Shown: positions 1 to 9,170 of the stretch, piece by piece
Numbering within the stretch: the stretch's first letter is position 1
How the letters are laid out: each line of letters opens with the position of its first letter
Assembly (NCBI RefSeq): GCF_015680405.1
Contig: NZ_JADLJS010000015.1
Coordinates: 1 to 64,000, forward strand
Reading direction: 5' to 3'
From: Pseudomonas pudica
Lineage (GTDB): Bacteria > Pseudomonadota > Gammaproteobacteria > Pseudomonadales > Pseudomonadaceae
DNA length: 64,000 nt
Notes under the pieces: generated by a model
Seen by the model: the letters and a program-made list of their open reading frames with translations, nothing else
What the model was told of the DNA's origin: nothing
Databases searched by the model: none
Position numbers and translations under genes: made by a program

Positions 1-82
1 GGCTTTAGCCGCGAACAATCCAACGCGGTGCATGTCACCGGCTGCGCGGTGTTCGCGGCTAAAGCCGCTCCCACAGGGTCCC
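1..82. repeat. REP-type inverted repeat
   Basis: The first bases form an imperfect palindrome: GGCTTTAGCCGCGAAC near position 1 is matched by GTTCGCGGCTAAAGCC at about 50-65, followed by GCTCCCACAGGG. The GCTCCCACAGG end is the hallmark of Pseudomonas putida REP elements. The two arms face each other with a ~30 base spacer, as in a REP doublet. The left part may continue beyond the window. Confidence 0.7.
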
Positions 83-143
83 TGCTAACTCAATGAGTTA
101 TGGGCCGTTCCAGGAGAGCGGGTAACCCCGGGTGCAGCGCCGA

Positions 144-1364
144 TCATCGCTGTATCCCACCGAATGTATGGTCAGGCCCCAATGTACCGGCGGCAGCGCC
201 CGGCACGAGGATGACCTTGCGGCAGTCGTCCTGCTTCTGGTCGAACAACTTGTAACCCAGGGCCGCTTCTTCCAGGGCCAGGCGGTGGGTGACGATAAGT
301 TCCGGTTGCAGGCGCCCGGCCTCGATATGTTCGAGCAGTTCGGGAAGGAATTTCTGCACATGGGTCTGGCCCATCTTGAACGTCAGCCCCTTGTCGAAGG
401 CATCGCCAAACATGAAGGCGTGGATAAAACCCGCATAGACCCCAGGCACGCTGACCACGCCGCCCCGGCGCACCGCAGCGATGCTCTGGCGCAGCGCCTT
501 GCCGCTGCTGCCCTCGATCTTCAGTGTGGTCAATACTGTTTCGGTGGTACTGCCCTTGGCCTCGAAACCGACCGCATCGATGACTGCGTCCACACCGCGC
601 ATGCCTGGGGTCAGGCGGATGATGCTGTCGGCCGGGTCATCATCCTGCTCGAAGTTGATCGGCACCACGCCGTAGGCGTCGCGAGCGAACGCCAGGCGGT
701 AGTCATTGTCGTCGACCATGAAGATTGTCTGGGCGCCCAGCATGCGCGCGCAGGCTGCGCTCAGCAGGCCGACCGGCCCGGCGCCATAGATGGCCACAGT
801 CGAGCCTGGGCCGACCTGCGCATTGGTAACGGCCTGCCAGGCCGTGGGCAGGATATCCGAGAGGAACAGCACCTTGTCGTCCGGCAGGGCGGTAGGCACC
901 TTGAACGGGCCGACGTTGGCCTTGGGCACCCGCACGAAATCCGCCTGGCCGCCGGGCACGCCGCCATAAAGATGGCTATAGCCGAACAGTGCGGCGCCGG
1001 GTGGGATGCTTTTCTTGTTGATGATTGCACCGCGGCCGGTGTTGGTGGTTTCGCAAGCGGCGAACTGGTCGAGTTGGCAGAAGAAGCAGCTGCCGCAGGC
1101 GATCACGAAGGGAATTACCACGCGGTCACCGACCTGCAGGTTGGTCACCCCGCGGCCGGTCTCTTCGACGATGCCCATGAACTCGTGGCCGAAGATATCG
1201 CCCGGCTCTGTCTGTGGAATCTTGCCATGATAGAGGTGCAGGTCGGAGCCGCAGATGGCGGTAGCGGTGACCCGAAGGATGATGTCGTCTTCGTCCTGGA
1301 TGAGCGGGTCGGGGACATTGTCGACCCTGACGTCCTGGGTTCCGTGGTATGTCAGTGCTCTCAT
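144..1364 (-). CDS. Zinc-dependent alcohol dehydrogenase (MDR family)
   Basis: A 406-residue medium-chain dehydrogenase predicted to oxidise an alcohol or aldehyde with NAD(P). Catalytic zinc ligands are visible at C38 (AICGSDLH) and H60-E61 (GHEF). The structural zinc lobe has C90, C93, C96 and C104. The Rossmann motif GAGPVGLLS lies near residue 200. I chose the ATG at 1364 because AGGAG sits about 8 bases upstream; an in-frame extension to 1487 lacks family similarity. It resembles the glutathione-independent formaldehyde dehydrogenase/threonine dehydrogenase-like branch, as does the gene at 38883. The substrate cannot be told from sequence. It is transcribed alone, divergently from the DUF2238 gene. 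Confidence 0.9.
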   Translation of the reverse strand: MRALTYHGTQDVRVDNVPDPLIQDEDDIILRVTATAICGSDLHLYHGKIPQTEPGDIFGHEFMGIVEETGRGVTNLQVGDRVVIPFVIACGSCFFCQLDQFAACETTNTGRGAIINKKSIPPGAALFGYSHLYGGVPGGQADFVRVPKANVGPFKVPTALPDDKVLFLSDILPTAWQAVTNAQVGPGSTVAIYGAGPVGLLSAACARMLGAQTIFMVDDNDYRLAFARDAYGVVPINFEQDDDPADSIIRLTPGMRGVDAVIDAVGFEAKGSTTETVLTTLKIEGSSGKALRQSIAAVRRGGVVSVPGVYAGFIHAFMFGDAFDKGLTFKMGQTHVQKFLPELLEHIEAGRLQPELIVTHRLALEEAALGYKLFDQKQDDCRKVILVPGAAAGTLGPDHTFGGIQR

Positions 1365-1591
1365 TGGTTCATCTCCTGCAGAGGCGGGTCCGGATGGTCT
1401 ATGCAGGGGAAGCCAAGGAGACAGGGAAAGTTCAGGTGGAATCGTCCAGTGGCAAGTTTCAGTGTTACTGGCCCCGTTCAACACCATGAAGAACTGTCAT
1501 TGGGGTGACATGGCATCAGGTGAAACCGGCGACCGGAGGAAACTTTAGCTGTCCTGCCAGGCTCAACCGTGCTCAAGCCGAGCGTAAAACC

Positions 1592-2293
1592 ATGAACAAG
1601 AATCCAGCATTGCAAACAAGCTTTGCCCCTTCGGCCACGCCACGCCAAGTCGCGGGCTTGCTGACATCGGCCATGTTGCTGATGCTTGCCTCGGGGGTTG
1701 CGCCGCTTGATCGTGCGGATTGGTGGCTCGAAAACGTTTTGCCGCTGACACTCCTGCTCACCTTGGCTGCGACCAGCCGTTATTGGCGCTTTTCTCGGCA
1801 TGCTTACCTGGCAATCGTGGTGATGCTGGCGATTCACGAGCTAGGAGCGCATTTTACCTATGCCAAAGTCCCCTATGACGCTTGGCTGCGTGCGCTTACC
1901 GACCACTCTCTGAATGCCTGGATGGGCTGGCAGCGCAACCAGTTCGATCGTCTGGTGCATCTGAGTTACGGCCTTTTGTTCGTCCTGCCGATCAGGGAGC
2001 TGCTCCAGCGCCAGGCCCTGTTGCGAGGCGGCTGGTTGGCGTTGTGTACTGTTTCCTTCGTCCTCGCCACATCGGCGCTGTACGAGCTGCTGGAGTGGAT
2101 AGGTGGCCAATACCTGGGTGATGATCAGGCACAAGCCTTTGTCGCTACCCAGCAAGACCCTTGGGATGCGCAAAAGGACATGGCCCTGGCTTTGCTCGGT
2201 GCACTTGTCACCTTGTTGATCCAGCGGTTTGGGGCAATCAAGGTCTGGGGCAGAAGGGTAGTGAGTTTGGAGGGGAGCACGGGTGACGGGTAG
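1592..2293 (+). CDS. DUF2238 family inner-membrane protein
   Basis: A 233-residue polytopic membrane protein with about six hydrophobic segments. It resembles the DUF2238/YjdF family through the stretch IHELGAHFTYAKVPYD, the FDRLVHLSYGL motif and the ALYELLEW motif, whose acidic and histidine residues within helices are family hallmarks. The function is unknown. The ATG at 1592 gives a hydrophilic N-terminus followed by the first helix. An extension to 1505 is possible but has no hydrophobic or conserved content. A rho-independent terminator follows directly, so this is probably a single-gene unit. Confidence 0.8.
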   Translation: MNKNPALQTSFAPSATPRQVAGLLTSAMLLMLASGVAPLDRADWWLENVLPLTLLLTLAATSRYWRFSRHAYLAIVVMLAIHELGAHFTYAKVPYDAWLRALTDHSLNAWMGWQRNQFDRLVHLSYGLLFVLPIRELLQRQALLRGGWLALCTVSFVLATSALYELLEWIGGQYLGDDQAQAFVATQQDPWDAQKDMALALLGALVTLLIQRFGAIKVWGRRVVSLEGSTGDG

Positions 2294-2302
2294 AAACAAA
2301 AG

Positions 2303-2329
2303 GCCTCTCCATCGCTGGAAAGGCTTTTT
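2303..2329 (+). terminator. Rho-independent terminator after the DUF2238 gene
   Basis: GCCTCTCC pairs with GGAAAGGC around the six-base loop ATCGCT, with one C/A mismatch, and is followed by TTTTT. It begins 10 bases after the stop codon of the upstream gene. Confidence 0.75.
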
Positions 2330-2485
2330 GCAATCAGCCTGTGACCGTTGAAAATCCCTTAAGTTTCCATCGGGAAAACAATAACTTGGGGAATTTTTCC
2401 AAGTCTTGTCACTCGTCGGATTTCCATTGTAAGCCCCTGTCCAGAGCCTCAGGATCGCCTCCGTATCCCTTTGAGGCTTTCACAA

Positions 2486-2971
2486 ATGAAGTACTCCTCG
2501 ATTCTGTTGTTGTCACTTGGCCTGCTGAGCGGCGTTGCGTCGGCAGGCGGCAATACCGAAGCAGGCATAGGTGGCGCATTGGGTGGAGTATTGGGCTCGG
2601 TAGTCGGCCAGTCGATCGGCGGCAGCACCGGCTCGGCAATCGGCGCCGGCCTGGGTGGCGCGGCCGGTGGTGCGGTGGGTGCCGACAAGCACAGCCGTGG
2701 AGAGGCGGCCATTGGCGGCGCACTGGGTGCAGCTGGCGGCAACGTGGTGGGTCGCAAGATGGGCGGCACCACTGGCAGCATGATCGGCGCAGCAGCCGGT
2801 GGCGGTGTGGGTGGTGCCTTGGGCAACCACATGGGCCGGGAATACGATGACGAGAGCGGGCATCGCTACCGTGATTATGACGACGATGACGACGATCGGG
2901 GCTGGCGTCGTCACCGCCACGACCGTGGCCATCACTACGGCTGGCGCAACAAACACCGCCACGACGACTGA
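2486..2971 (+). CDS. Glycine-zipper surface protein
   Basis: A 161-residue secreted or envelope protein. A signal peptide (about residues 1-20, ending ASA) precedes some 95 residues of glycine-zipper repeats such as GGALGGVLGSVVGQ and GAGLGGAAGGAVGA. The tail is very polar, with a run of aspartates then arginine/histidine (about residues 125-161). Glycine zippers of this type occur in 17-kDa antigen-like proteins and insert in membranes. There is no lipobox cysteine, so this is not a lipoprotein. The ATG at 2486 is preferred over the upstream TTG at 2471 because GAGG lies about 9 bases before it. The charge-segregated tail suggests metal or nucleic-acid/LPS binding, which is only inference. 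Confidence 0.75.
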   Translation: MKYSSILLLSLGLLSGVASAGGNTEAGIGGALGGVLGSVVGQSIGGSTGSAIGAGLGGAAGGAVGADKHSRGEAAIGGALGAAGGNVVGRKMGGTTGSMIGAAAGGGVGGALGNHMGREYDDESGHRYRDYDDDDDDRGWRRHRHDRGHHYGWRNKHRHDD

Positions 2972-3010
2972 TCTCGCCGAGGCGGTTACGCTGTTTTCTT
3001 TACCTGCTTG

Positions 3011-3030
3011 GGGCCGCTTTGCGGCCCTTT
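3011..3030 (+). terminator. Hairpin terminator after the glycine-zipper gene
   Basis: GGGCCGC and GCGGCCC form a perfect 7-bp stem with a TTT loop followed by TTT. It lies 40 bases after the stop codon. The T-tract is short, and the downstream sequence (GGCCGCTCCCGCAAAGG) is REP-like, so it may be part of a degenerate REP. Confidence 0.55.
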
Positions 3031-3116
3031 CGCGACACAAGGCCGCTCCCGCAAAGGCTCTGTTCCATGCGCGACAGCGCAGCCATGAGGTAGAGGGCTG
3101 TTGTGGTCTGCCGCGC

Positions 3117-3476
3117 CTAGTTCGTTGGCAAGAGGATCACGAAGTTCTTTTTCATGTCTTCCAGCACGGTCCATTTGCCCTTGGCGCCCGGTTCGATGAT
3201 GAACGTGTCGCCAGCGGCCAGTTTGATGGGGGCGCAACCCTCAAGCTCGATGACGCAGCATCCACTCAGGACATGGCAGAACTCCCAAACCTTGTAGTCG
3301 ATGCGCCACGCTCCGGTGCTGGCTTCCCATTCTCCGGAAATGCGACCTTGCTGTTCATCGTGATAGTACTTGGACGTCAGCGTATGAGGGGTGCCTTCCA
3401 CCACCTCTTCAAAAAAGGGAAGGTCGCGTATCGGTTGGATATCCAGTTCGCGGAACACGGTCAGTTTCTTGTTCAT
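3117..3476 (-). CDS. Cupin-domain protein (RmlC fold)
   Basis: A 119-residue single cupin of the short DUF861/EutQ-like class. The segment from about residue 67 to 108 (WEFCHVLSGCCVIEL, then AAGDTFIIEPGAKGKW) carries the two cupin motifs with the usual G-D and P-G turns. Metal ligands are incomplete: a histidine in HVLSG is present, but motif 1 lacks the full HxH. Its start codon overlaps the stop of the GNAT gene by four bases (ATGA), so the two are translationally coupled. Substrate unknown. Confidence 0.8.
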   Translation of the reverse strand: MNKKLTVFRELDIQPIRDLPFFEEVVEGTPHTLTSKYYHDEQQGRISGEWEASTGAWRIDYKVWEFCHVLSGCCVIELEGCAPIKLAAGDTFIIEPGAKGKWTVLEDMKKNFVILLPTN

Positions 3477-4066
3477 GGCTTTTTCTCGAGCACGTTTTGG
3501 TTAGGGCGATACATCAAATAGGCTTCACCGGTTACGCCCAGCATCGGGTGCGGAACGATCTGGCAGGTTTTAACAATTTGAAAACCTTGACGTTCGTAGA
3601 AGCGGCGTGCACCGTGGTTTTCTGCATAATCGATCAGGCATAGCCCATTCAGGCCCGACTCCTCGGCGCGCTGCTGGGCGTGGCGAAGAAACTGGACGCC
3701 CAGCCCCTGGCTGCGCCAGGCTTCATCCAGGGCCAGGCTGGATATGTACAAGGTGTCGGGTATTTCCATTTCGGAATAAGGCGCGAGGACCGGGTCTGCC
3801 TCGACAGACCTGTCAGGGGTCTCGTGCAAGGCATAGCTATGCATCATGCCGATGACACGCCCTTCGAAAGTGGCCATCAGGCAGTTCTTGTAGGAAAAGT
3901 CGCCTTGTTCCCTGGCATAGCGAGACGCACCGACGCTCAGCAATGCTTCTCCAGGAGCGGCAAGCTTGCTCCATATGTAATCGGCCATGCCCTCCGATGT
4001 CAGTTGAAAGAAGCGCGCAATATCGTGCGCGTCCGAGGCTTGAGCGGGCCTGAAGTCGATAGGCAT
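3473..4066 (-). CDS. GNAT family N-acetyltransferase
   Basis: A 197-residue acetyltransferase. The acetyl-CoA binding motif A is visible as LYISSLALDEAWRSQGLGVQFL, and motif B as ARRFYERQGFQIV. I prefer the ATG at 4066 over the one at 4081 because GGGAG lies 8 bases upstream of it. It is the first gene of a two-gene operon with the cupin at 3117. Whether it acts on a small molecule or a protein is not indicated by sequence. Confidence 0.85.
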   Translation of the reverse strand: MPIDFRPAQASDAHDIARFFQLTSEGMADYIWSKLAAPGEALLSVGASRYAREQGDFSYKNCLMATFEGRVIGMMHSYALHETPDRSVEADPVLAPYSEMEIPDTLYISSLALDEAWRSQGLGVQFLRHAQQRAEESGLNGLCLIDYAENHGARRFYERQGFQIVKTCQIVPHPMLGVTGEAYLMYRPNQNVLEKKP

Positions 4067-4081
4067 GTACAGTGCTCCCAT

Positions 4082-4608
4082 GGGATCGGGTGGTTAGTTT
4101 TCAAGGATTACGCCTTTGGCAGGGAGGCAGGGTAGGCGGGTTGAACGGTGCCCATCATGCTGTGGGCGAACACCGTCAGCACGGTGTGCGACGCTGTCCC
4201 ATGCACAAAGACAGGTTGCCGTCTGATGGCTCATGCCTGGGGAATTGATCGTGCAGTTACCGGAGGTGGTTAGGCGAGAAACGGGCGATGTGTACGCCCA
4301 TTGGGGGGAGGGCCGGAAACAGAGCAGGGGTGAGCCCCGTATGGAGGTCGTATGTCACGAAAGGCAGCTACCGGCCCACGGCGGACACTGATCCAAAGCT
4401 CTGTAGTCAGTACCGGCCTCATCGCCGGCAAGCCGGCTCCCACAGGAATACCACCAGCCTTCAGGTATGCGCTGTACCTGTGGGAGCCGCGCTTGCCGGC
4501 GATGGGCCCCCAAACGGCCCCCGTTACAGATTTACGCAATGGGTAGTTAGCCGCCATTCGCGACTACGACAGACAAGGATCGATTGTGGGCAGCTGTGGA
4601 TCACCCCT
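4082..4608. other. Intergenic region with BIME and flanking repeat
   Basis: No convincing gene lies in this 527-base gap between the GNAT gene and arsJ. Positions 4421-4507 hold a REP doublet, and 4381-4411 hold a 31-base sequence found exactly, in inverse orientation, at 59408-59438. Around 4536-4575 a further repeat related to 59470-59500 occurs. The rest (4082-4350) shows nothing I recognise. Confidence 0.6.
4421..4507. repeat. REP doublet (BIME), copy 1
   Basis: Two inverted REP arms (CATCGCCGGCAAGCCGGCTC and GAGCCGCGCTTGCCGGCGATG) flank a linker related to CAGCGCATGCCTGAAGG in reverse orientation. The same two arms and linker recur at 54304-54390 and 59322-59402. Such elements often act as gyrase or nuclease-stop sites at operon ends; this one lies downstream of arsJ and downstream of the GNAT/cupin promoter side. 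Confidence 0.8.
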
Positions 4609-5853
4609 TTACCTTTTATCTTCGCTAGCCTGGAGCACCCCGGCAGCATGCCTTGGCAATGCGATAGAAATCAGGGCAGCCAGCAGAACAAACGCTGTGG
4701 AGATCCACAGGCAGGCTCCGAGCCCATAAGCCTGGAACACCCAACCGGAAAGCAGCGTACCGACCAGCCGCCCTAGCGCGTTGGACATGTAATAGAAGCC
4801 CACATCCAGCGATACCCCGTCTTCCTTGGCATAGCTGACGATCAGGTAGCTGTGCAGTGATGAATTCACGGCGAACAGCACGCCGAACAGCATCAGCCCG
4901 CCCACTAGCACCACCTGCGCCGACCAGCCTGCCGACAGGCCCAGGGCGATGAGCGCCGGCAGCCCGGCAAGGGCGATCGCCCAGATGAAGGCCGCGCGAC
5001 CGTCGGGCACATGGCCGCGTTTCTTGCCAGTGATGTGGGGCGCAAGTGACTGGACAATGCCGTAGCCGATTACCCATGCAGCCAGGAAGCCGCCGACCAG
5101 CCAGAAGTCCCAGCCAAAAGCCGTGCTCAGGTACACCGGCAAAGCCACGACGAACCAGACGTCACGGGCACCAAAGAGAAACAGCCGTGCGGCCGAGAGA
5201 ATGTTGATGGCCCGGCTCTTGGACAGCATGTCGCGGAACTTCGGTTTGGCCTTGGCCTTGCCCAGGTCCTTCTTCAGCAGGATCAAGCTGCCGATCCAGA
5301 TCAATGCCAGTACCGCCGCCATGGCCAGCACCGCCAGGGTGAAGCTGAGCAGGGCGAGCAGGGCGCCGCCAAGGAAGAAACCAACGCCCTTGAGCGCGTT
5401 TTTCGAGCCCGTCAGGATGGCGACCCACTTGTACAGCGTGCCTTGCTGGCTGTCCGGCATCAGAAGCTTGATGGAGCTCTTGGCGCTCATCTTGTTCAGG
5501 TCCTTGGCGATGCCGGAAAGCGCCTGGGCCATCATCACCCAAGCCACCGTGAGCCAGGCTGCCGGTACCGTGAGCATCAGCAGGGCCAGGACCTGCAGGC
5601 CCAGGCCTATGTTCATGGTGCGATTCAGCCCCAGGCGGGCGCCGAGGTAGCCGCCTGCCAGGTTGGTGATCACGCCGAACACTTCGTAGAACAGGAACAG
5701 CGCCGCGATTTGCAACGGCGTGTAGCCCAGTGAATGGAAGTGCAGTACCACCAACATGCGCAACGCGCCGTCGGTGAGGGTGAAGGCCCAGTAGTTGCCG
5801 GTAACCAGCAGGTACTGACGCACTTCCATGGACAGGGCTGACAACGCCTTCAT
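4609..5853 (-). CDS. arsJ: Organoarsenical efflux MFS transporter ArsJ
   Basis: A 414-residue major-facilitator protein with about 12 hydrophobic segments. It matches the ArsJ family, which exports 1-arseno-3-phosphoglycerate made by the partner GAPDH from arsenate and glyceraldehyde 3-phosphate; the unstable product then breaks down outside, so arsenate is extruded without reduction. Recognisable stretches are DLNKMSAKSSIKLL, SQQGTLYKWVAILTGSKNALKG and FGARDVWFVVALPVYL. It starts 9 bases after the GAPDH stop and is the last gene of the ars operon. It is intact and of normal length. Confidence 0.93.
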   Translation of the reverse strand: MKALSALSMEVRQYLLVTGNYWAFTLTDGALRMLVVLHFHSLGYTPLQIAALFLFYEVFGVITNLAGGYLGARLGLNRTMNIGLGLQVLALLMLTVPAAWLTVAWVMMAQALSGIAKDLNKMSAKSSIKLLMPDSQQGTLYKWVAILTGSKNALKGVGFFLGGALLALLSFTLAVLAMAAVLALIWIGSLILLKKDLGKAKAKPKFRDMLSKSRAINILSAARLFLFGARDVWFVVALPVYLSTAFGWDFWLVGGFLAAWVIGYGIVQSLAPHITGKKRGHVPDGRAAFIWAIALAGLPALIALGLSAGWSAQVVLVGGLMLFGVLFAVNSSLHSYLIVSYAKEDGVSLDVGFYYMSNALGRLVGTLLSGWVFQAYGLGACLWISTAFVLLAALISIALPRHAAGVLQASEDKR

Positions 5854-5862
5854 GATTGCCGT

Positions 5863-6867
5863 CTACTCCGCCATGCCGACCATTCGCGCCAGTTCCGCTG
5901 CGCGGTTGGCGTAGCCCCACTCGTTGTCGTACCAGGCATAGATTTTTACCTGGGTGCCATTGACCACCAGGGTCGACAGCGCATCGATGATCGAAGACCG
6001 TGGGTCGGTTCGGTAGTCGATGGACACCAGTGGTCGTTCTTCGTAGCCGAGGATTCCGTTCAACGGGCCTTCGGCAGCAACCTTCAACAACGCATTGACC
6101 TCTTCAGCCGTGGTCTCACGCGCCACCTCGAAAACGCAGTCGGTCAGCGAGGCGTTGGCCAGCGGTACACGCACGGCATGGCCATTCAGCTTGCCGCGCA
6201 GTTCAGGGAAGATTTCGGCGATTGCGGTAGCCGAGCCCGTAGTGGTCGGGATCAGGCTCATGCCCGAGGCACGGGCGCGACGCAGGTCCTTGTGCGGCGT
6301 ATCAAGGATGCTCTGGGTATTGGTCAGGTCGTGGATGGTGGTGATCGAGCCGTGGCGGATGCCAAGGCTCTCGTGAATCACCTTGACCACCGGGGCCAGG
6401 CAGTTAGTGGTGCAGGAGGCGGCGGTGACAATACGATGCTGCGCCGGGTCAAACAGGTGCTGGTTGACCCCCATCACCACGTTCAGGGCGCCTTTCTCCT
6501 TCACTGGAGCGCAGACCACCACACGTTTGACGCCCTGATCCAGGTAGGCCTGGAGCACCGCTACCGACTTCATCTTGCCGCTGGCCTCGATGACCAGGTC
6601 GCAGCCCGACCAGTCGGTGTCCGCAATGTTCTTGTTCGCGCTGACCTTGATGCGCTTGCCCTCGATCACCACCGAGTCGCCATCTGCCCCGGCTTCACGA
6701 TCCCAGCGCCCGTGGACCGAGTCGAAGTTGAGCAGGTGGGCGTGGGTCTGGGCGTCGCCGGCCGGGTCATTGATCTGGATGAATTCGAATTCCGGCCAGC
6801 CCCAGGACGCGCGCAGCGCCAGGCGACCGATACGGCCAAACCCATTGATGCCTACTTTGATTGCCAT
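5863..6867 (-). CDS. ArsJ-associated glyceraldehyde-3-phosphate dehydrogenase
   Basis: A 334-residue type I GAPDH. The NAD-binding motif [13 protein letters not shown] is at residues 7-19, the catalytic cysteine C152 lies in ASCTTNC, and the histidine of IHDLTNTQ is near residue 179. The C-terminal [10 protein letters not shown] is canonical. Its location inside an ars operon immediately before arsJ identifies it as the form that couples arsenate to glyceraldehyde 3-phosphate, rather than a central glycolytic enzyme. The ATG at 6867 begins the conserved [11 protein letters not shown]; the long in-frame extension upstream overlaps arsH and is not real. Confidence 0.93.
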   Translation of the reverse strand: MAIKVGINGFGRIGRLALRASWGWPEFEFIQINDPAGDAQTHAHLLNFDSVHGRWDREAGADGDSVVIEGKRIKVSANKNIADTDWSGCDLVIEASGKMKSVAVLQAYLDQGVKRVVVCAPVKEKGALNVVMGVNQHLFDPAQHRIVTAASCTTNCLAPVVKVIHESLGIRHGSITTIHDLTNTQSILDTPHKDLRRARASGMSLIPTTTGSATAIAEIFPELRGKLNGHAVRVPLANASLTDCVFEVARETTAEEVNALLKVAAEGPLNGILGYEERPLVSIDYRTDPRSSIIDALSTLVVNGTQVKIYAWYDNEWGYANRAAELARMVGMAE

Positions 6868-6890
6868 GGTCTTGTTCTCGAGTTGTGACT

Positions 6891-7607
6891 TCAGATGGAT
6901 CGTTGATTGACACGCCTGGACAGTTCCTCGGCCGACTCCTTGCGCTCGGAGTAGCGGTCGACGAGGTAGTCGGCGCGGTCGCGCAACAGCAGGGTGAACT
7001 TCACCAGCTCTTCCATGACATCGACGACACGGTCGTAGTACGGGGACGGTTTCATGCGGCCCGTTTCGTCGAACTCCAGGTAGGCCTTGGGTACGGACGA
7101 CTGGTTGGGGATGGTGAACATGCGCATCCAGCGGCCAAGCACACGCAGCTGGTTGACCACGTTGAACGACTGCGAACCGCCGCATACCTGCATGACCGCA
7201 AGGGTCTTGCCCTGGGTCGGCCGTACGGCGCCGATGCTCAGGGGGATCCAGTCGATCTGCGACTTGAACACACCAGTCATGGCGCCATGACGTTCCGGAG
7301 AGCACCAGACCATGCCTTCCGACCACAGCACCAGGTCGCGCAGCTGCTTGACCATCGGATGGTCATCGGGCGCGTCATCTGCCAATGGCAGGCCGGACGG
7401 GTTGAAGATTCGCGTCTCGGCACCGAAGTGCTCCAGCAGGCGGGCGGCTTCTTCGGTCAGCAGGCGGCTGAAGGAGCGTTCGCGGGTCGAGCCGTACAGC
7501 AGCAGGATGCGAGGCTTGTGGGTGGACTTTTGCTCGACTGCCAGCTTGTCTGCTGTCGGCAGGTCGACCAGATCGTTGTCGATGTTGGGAATGTGGTGTT
7601 CGGTCAT
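6891..7607 (-). CDS. arsH: Arsenical resistance flavoprotein ArsH
   Basis: A 238-residue NADPH-dependent FMN protein of the ArsH family, which oxidises trivalent methyl- and aryl-arsenicals to the less toxic pentavalent forms. The FMN phosphate loop [13 protein letters not shown] lies at about residues 39-51, and [23 protein letters not shown] and [16 protein letters not shown] are family signatures. Length is normal. It lies 3 bases after the ACR3 stop and 23 bases before the GAPDH start. Confidence 0.95.
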   Translation of the reverse strand: MTEHHIPNIDNDLVDLPTADKLAVEQKSTHKPRILLLYGSTRERSFSRLLTEEAARLLEHFGAETRIFNPSGLPLADDAPDDHPMVKQLRDLVLWSEGMVWCSPERHGAMTGVFKSQIDWIPLSIGAVRPTQGKTLAVMQVCGGSQSFNVVNQLRVLGRWMRMFTIPNQSSVPKAYLEFDETGRMKPSPYYDRVVDVMEELVKFTLLLRDRADYLVDRYSERKESAEELSRRVNQRSI

Positions 7608-7610
7608 GAT

Positions 7611-8672
7611 TTACTCCTGAGACAAGGCGCCAGATGGCTGATCGAACCAGCGACGCTTGAGCCACCAGGCCACGCCAACCAGCGAGATCAGTACCGGCAC
7701 TTCCACCAAGGGCCCGATGACGGTGGCAAACGCGACCGGCGAGGCGAGGCCGAAGGTGGCGATGGCCACGGCAATGGCCAGTTCGAAATTGTTGCTTGCC
7801 GCAGTGAAGGCCAGCGCAGTGGTGCGGGGGTAGTCGGCCTCCAGCAGCTTGCCCATCCAGAAGCTGATGAAGAACATCACCACGAAATAGATGGTCAGCG
7901 GGGTGGCGATGCGCAGCACGTCCAGCGGCAGTTGCAGCACCATGTCGCCTTTCAGGCTGAACATGGCAACGATGGTCAGCAGCAACGCCACGAGGGTTAG
8001 CGGGCTGATTTTCGGAATGAAGTGCTCCTGGTACCAGGTGGCACCTTTCCGGCCGATCAGGGTCTTGCGGGTCAGGAAACCGGCAAGGAACGGGATACCC
8101 AGGTAGATCAGCACCGATTGGGCTATATCGAGGAAACTAGTCTCGATGACGCTACCTTCCAGGCCGAACAGTGGCGGCAGCAGGCCCAGGAAGATCCAGG
8201 CGTACACGCTGAAGAACAGGATCTGGAAAATGCTGTTGAAGGCGACCAGGCCAGCCACGTACTGGTTATTGCCGCCGGCGATCTGATTCCATACCAGCAC
8301 CATGGCGATGCAACGCGCCAGACCGATGAGTATCAGGCCGGTCATGTACTCGGGCTTGTCGGAAAGGAACACTACTGCCAGCCCGAACATCAGCACCGGG
8401 CCGATCACCCAGTTCTGGATCAGCGACAGGGCGAGTATGCGCTTGTCCTTGAAGACCTGCGGTAACTCCTCGTATTTCACTTTGGCTAATGGCGGGTACA
8501 TCATCACGATCAGGCCGATTGCGATGGGGATGTTGGTCGAGCCCACCGACAGGCTGTTCAGCCACGCTGGCAACCCCTGGAACAGGCTGCCGAGAGCGAT
8601 CCCCAGGCCCATGGCCAGGAAGATCCAGACCGTCAGGTAGCGGTCGAGGAAGGAAAGCCGGCTTTTGCTCAT
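7611..8672 (-). CDS. arsB: ACR3-family arsenite efflux transporter
   Basis: A 353-residue ten-helix arsenite/H+ antiporter of the ACR3 (BART superfamily) type rather than classical ArsB. The conserved cysteine C121 in [13 protein letters not shown] and the [15 protein letters not shown] motif near residue 290 are diagnostic. It exports As(III) or antimonite across the inner membrane. It lies directly downstream of the arsC remnant and arsR. The symbol arsB follows common usage for this operon position; acr3 is equally used. Confidence 0.94.
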   Translation of the reverse strand: MSKSRLSFLDRYLTVWIFLAMGLGIALGSLFQGLPAWLNSLSVGSTNIPIAIGLIVMMYPPLAKVKYEELPQVFKDKRILALSLIQNWVIGPVLMFGLAVVFLSDKPEYMTGLILIGLARCIAMVLVWNQIAGGNNQYVAGLVAFNSIFQILFFSVYAWIFLGLLPPLFGLEGSVIETSFLDIAQSVLIYLGIPFLAGFLTRKTLIGRKGATWYQEHFIPKISPLTLVALLLTIVAMFSLKGDMVLQLPLDVLRIATPLTIYFVVMFFISFWMGKLLEADYPRTTALAFTAASNNFELAIAVAIATFGLASPVAFATVIGPLVEVPVLISLVGVAWWLKRRWFDQPSGALSQE

Positions 8673-8690
8673 GGTGTATCTCCCTGAACG

Positions 8691-8777
8691 TCAGAGCGTT
8701 TCGATGATCGCCAGCTAGGCCTTGAGCCGGGCGGCATCCAGTCGTTCGAAAGGCAATGCGAGAAATGCCTTTTTTCG
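8691..8777 (-). pseudogene. arsC: C-terminal remnant of arsC (arsenate reductase)
   Basis: In the 112-base gap between arsR and ACR3 the minus strand reads RKKAFLALPFERLDAARLKA, then an in-frame TAG at 8717-8715, then LAIIETL and TGA at 8691. The pattern AFLALPF..LD...LKA closely resembles my recollection of the last ~25 residues of thioredoxin-coupled (LMW-phosphatase-like) ArsC proteins of pseudomonads. Nothing of the catalytic N-terminus (CxxxxxR) remains: the fragment begins 8 bases after the arsR stop. I read this as an internal deletion that removed most of arsC, followed by a nonsense change. The match is from memory and has not been tested by a search. Confidence 0.7.
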
Positions 8778-8784
8778 ACAGTAG

Positions 8785-9141
8785 TCAGCAGCAGGCAGCG
8801 ACGCGCTGAGGGCGGTCACCCATGGTGTCCAGTCGTTTGGCGCTGGTGCCCAACCATTCGCGATTGGCTTCCAGCGTGGTTACCAGGACATCGCGTACCC
8901 AGGCGGGCAGTTCTGGATGCAGGCGGTAATACACCCATTGCCCCTGCCGGCGATCTTCAAGCAGGCCGCAGGTGCGCAGTTGTGCGAGGTGCCGGGAAAC
9001 CTTGGGTTGGCTTTCTTCCAGGGCGCAGATCAGTTCACACACGCACAGCTCTTCCTCACGAGCGATCAGCAGCATCATCCGAATGCGGTTCTCGTCGGCG
9101 AGGCATTTGAATACCTGGGTCGGGGTCAGCGAGTCAGTCAT
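8785..9141 (-). CDS. arsR: ArsR-family arsenic-responsive repressor
   Basis: A 118-residue SmtB/ArsR winged-helix repressor. The metal-binding motif ELCVCEL holds C33 and C35 in helix alpha-3, followed by the recognition helix QPKVSRHLAQLRTCGLLEDRR. A terminal Cys-Cys pair (117-118) is also present. As(III) binding should release it from the AT-rich operator just upstream. It is the first gene of the operon arsR-ACR3-arsH-GAPDH-arsJ. Confidence 0.94.
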   Translation of the reverse strand: MTDSLTPTQVFKCLADENRIRMMLLIAREEELCVCELICALEESQPKVSRHLAQLRTCGLLEDRRQGQWVYYRLHPELPAWVRDVLVTTLEANREWLGTSAKRLDTMGDRPQRVAACC

Positions 9142-9170
9142 GGTGGTTCTCGGTGTTTGCTTTTCATGCT

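Noticed and set aside
132..1508. 458-codon plus-strand frame opposite the zinc alcohol dehydrogenase
   Set aside because: It mirrors the dehydrogenase in antisense, has no motif or RBS, and arises from GC-rich codon bias.
8752..8773. Hairpin AGGCA/TGCCT followed by T6 on the plus strand between ars genes
   Set aside because: No plus-strand gene precedes it, and the bases are better explained as part of the arsC remnant; any terminating role for the minus strand would cut off ACR3.
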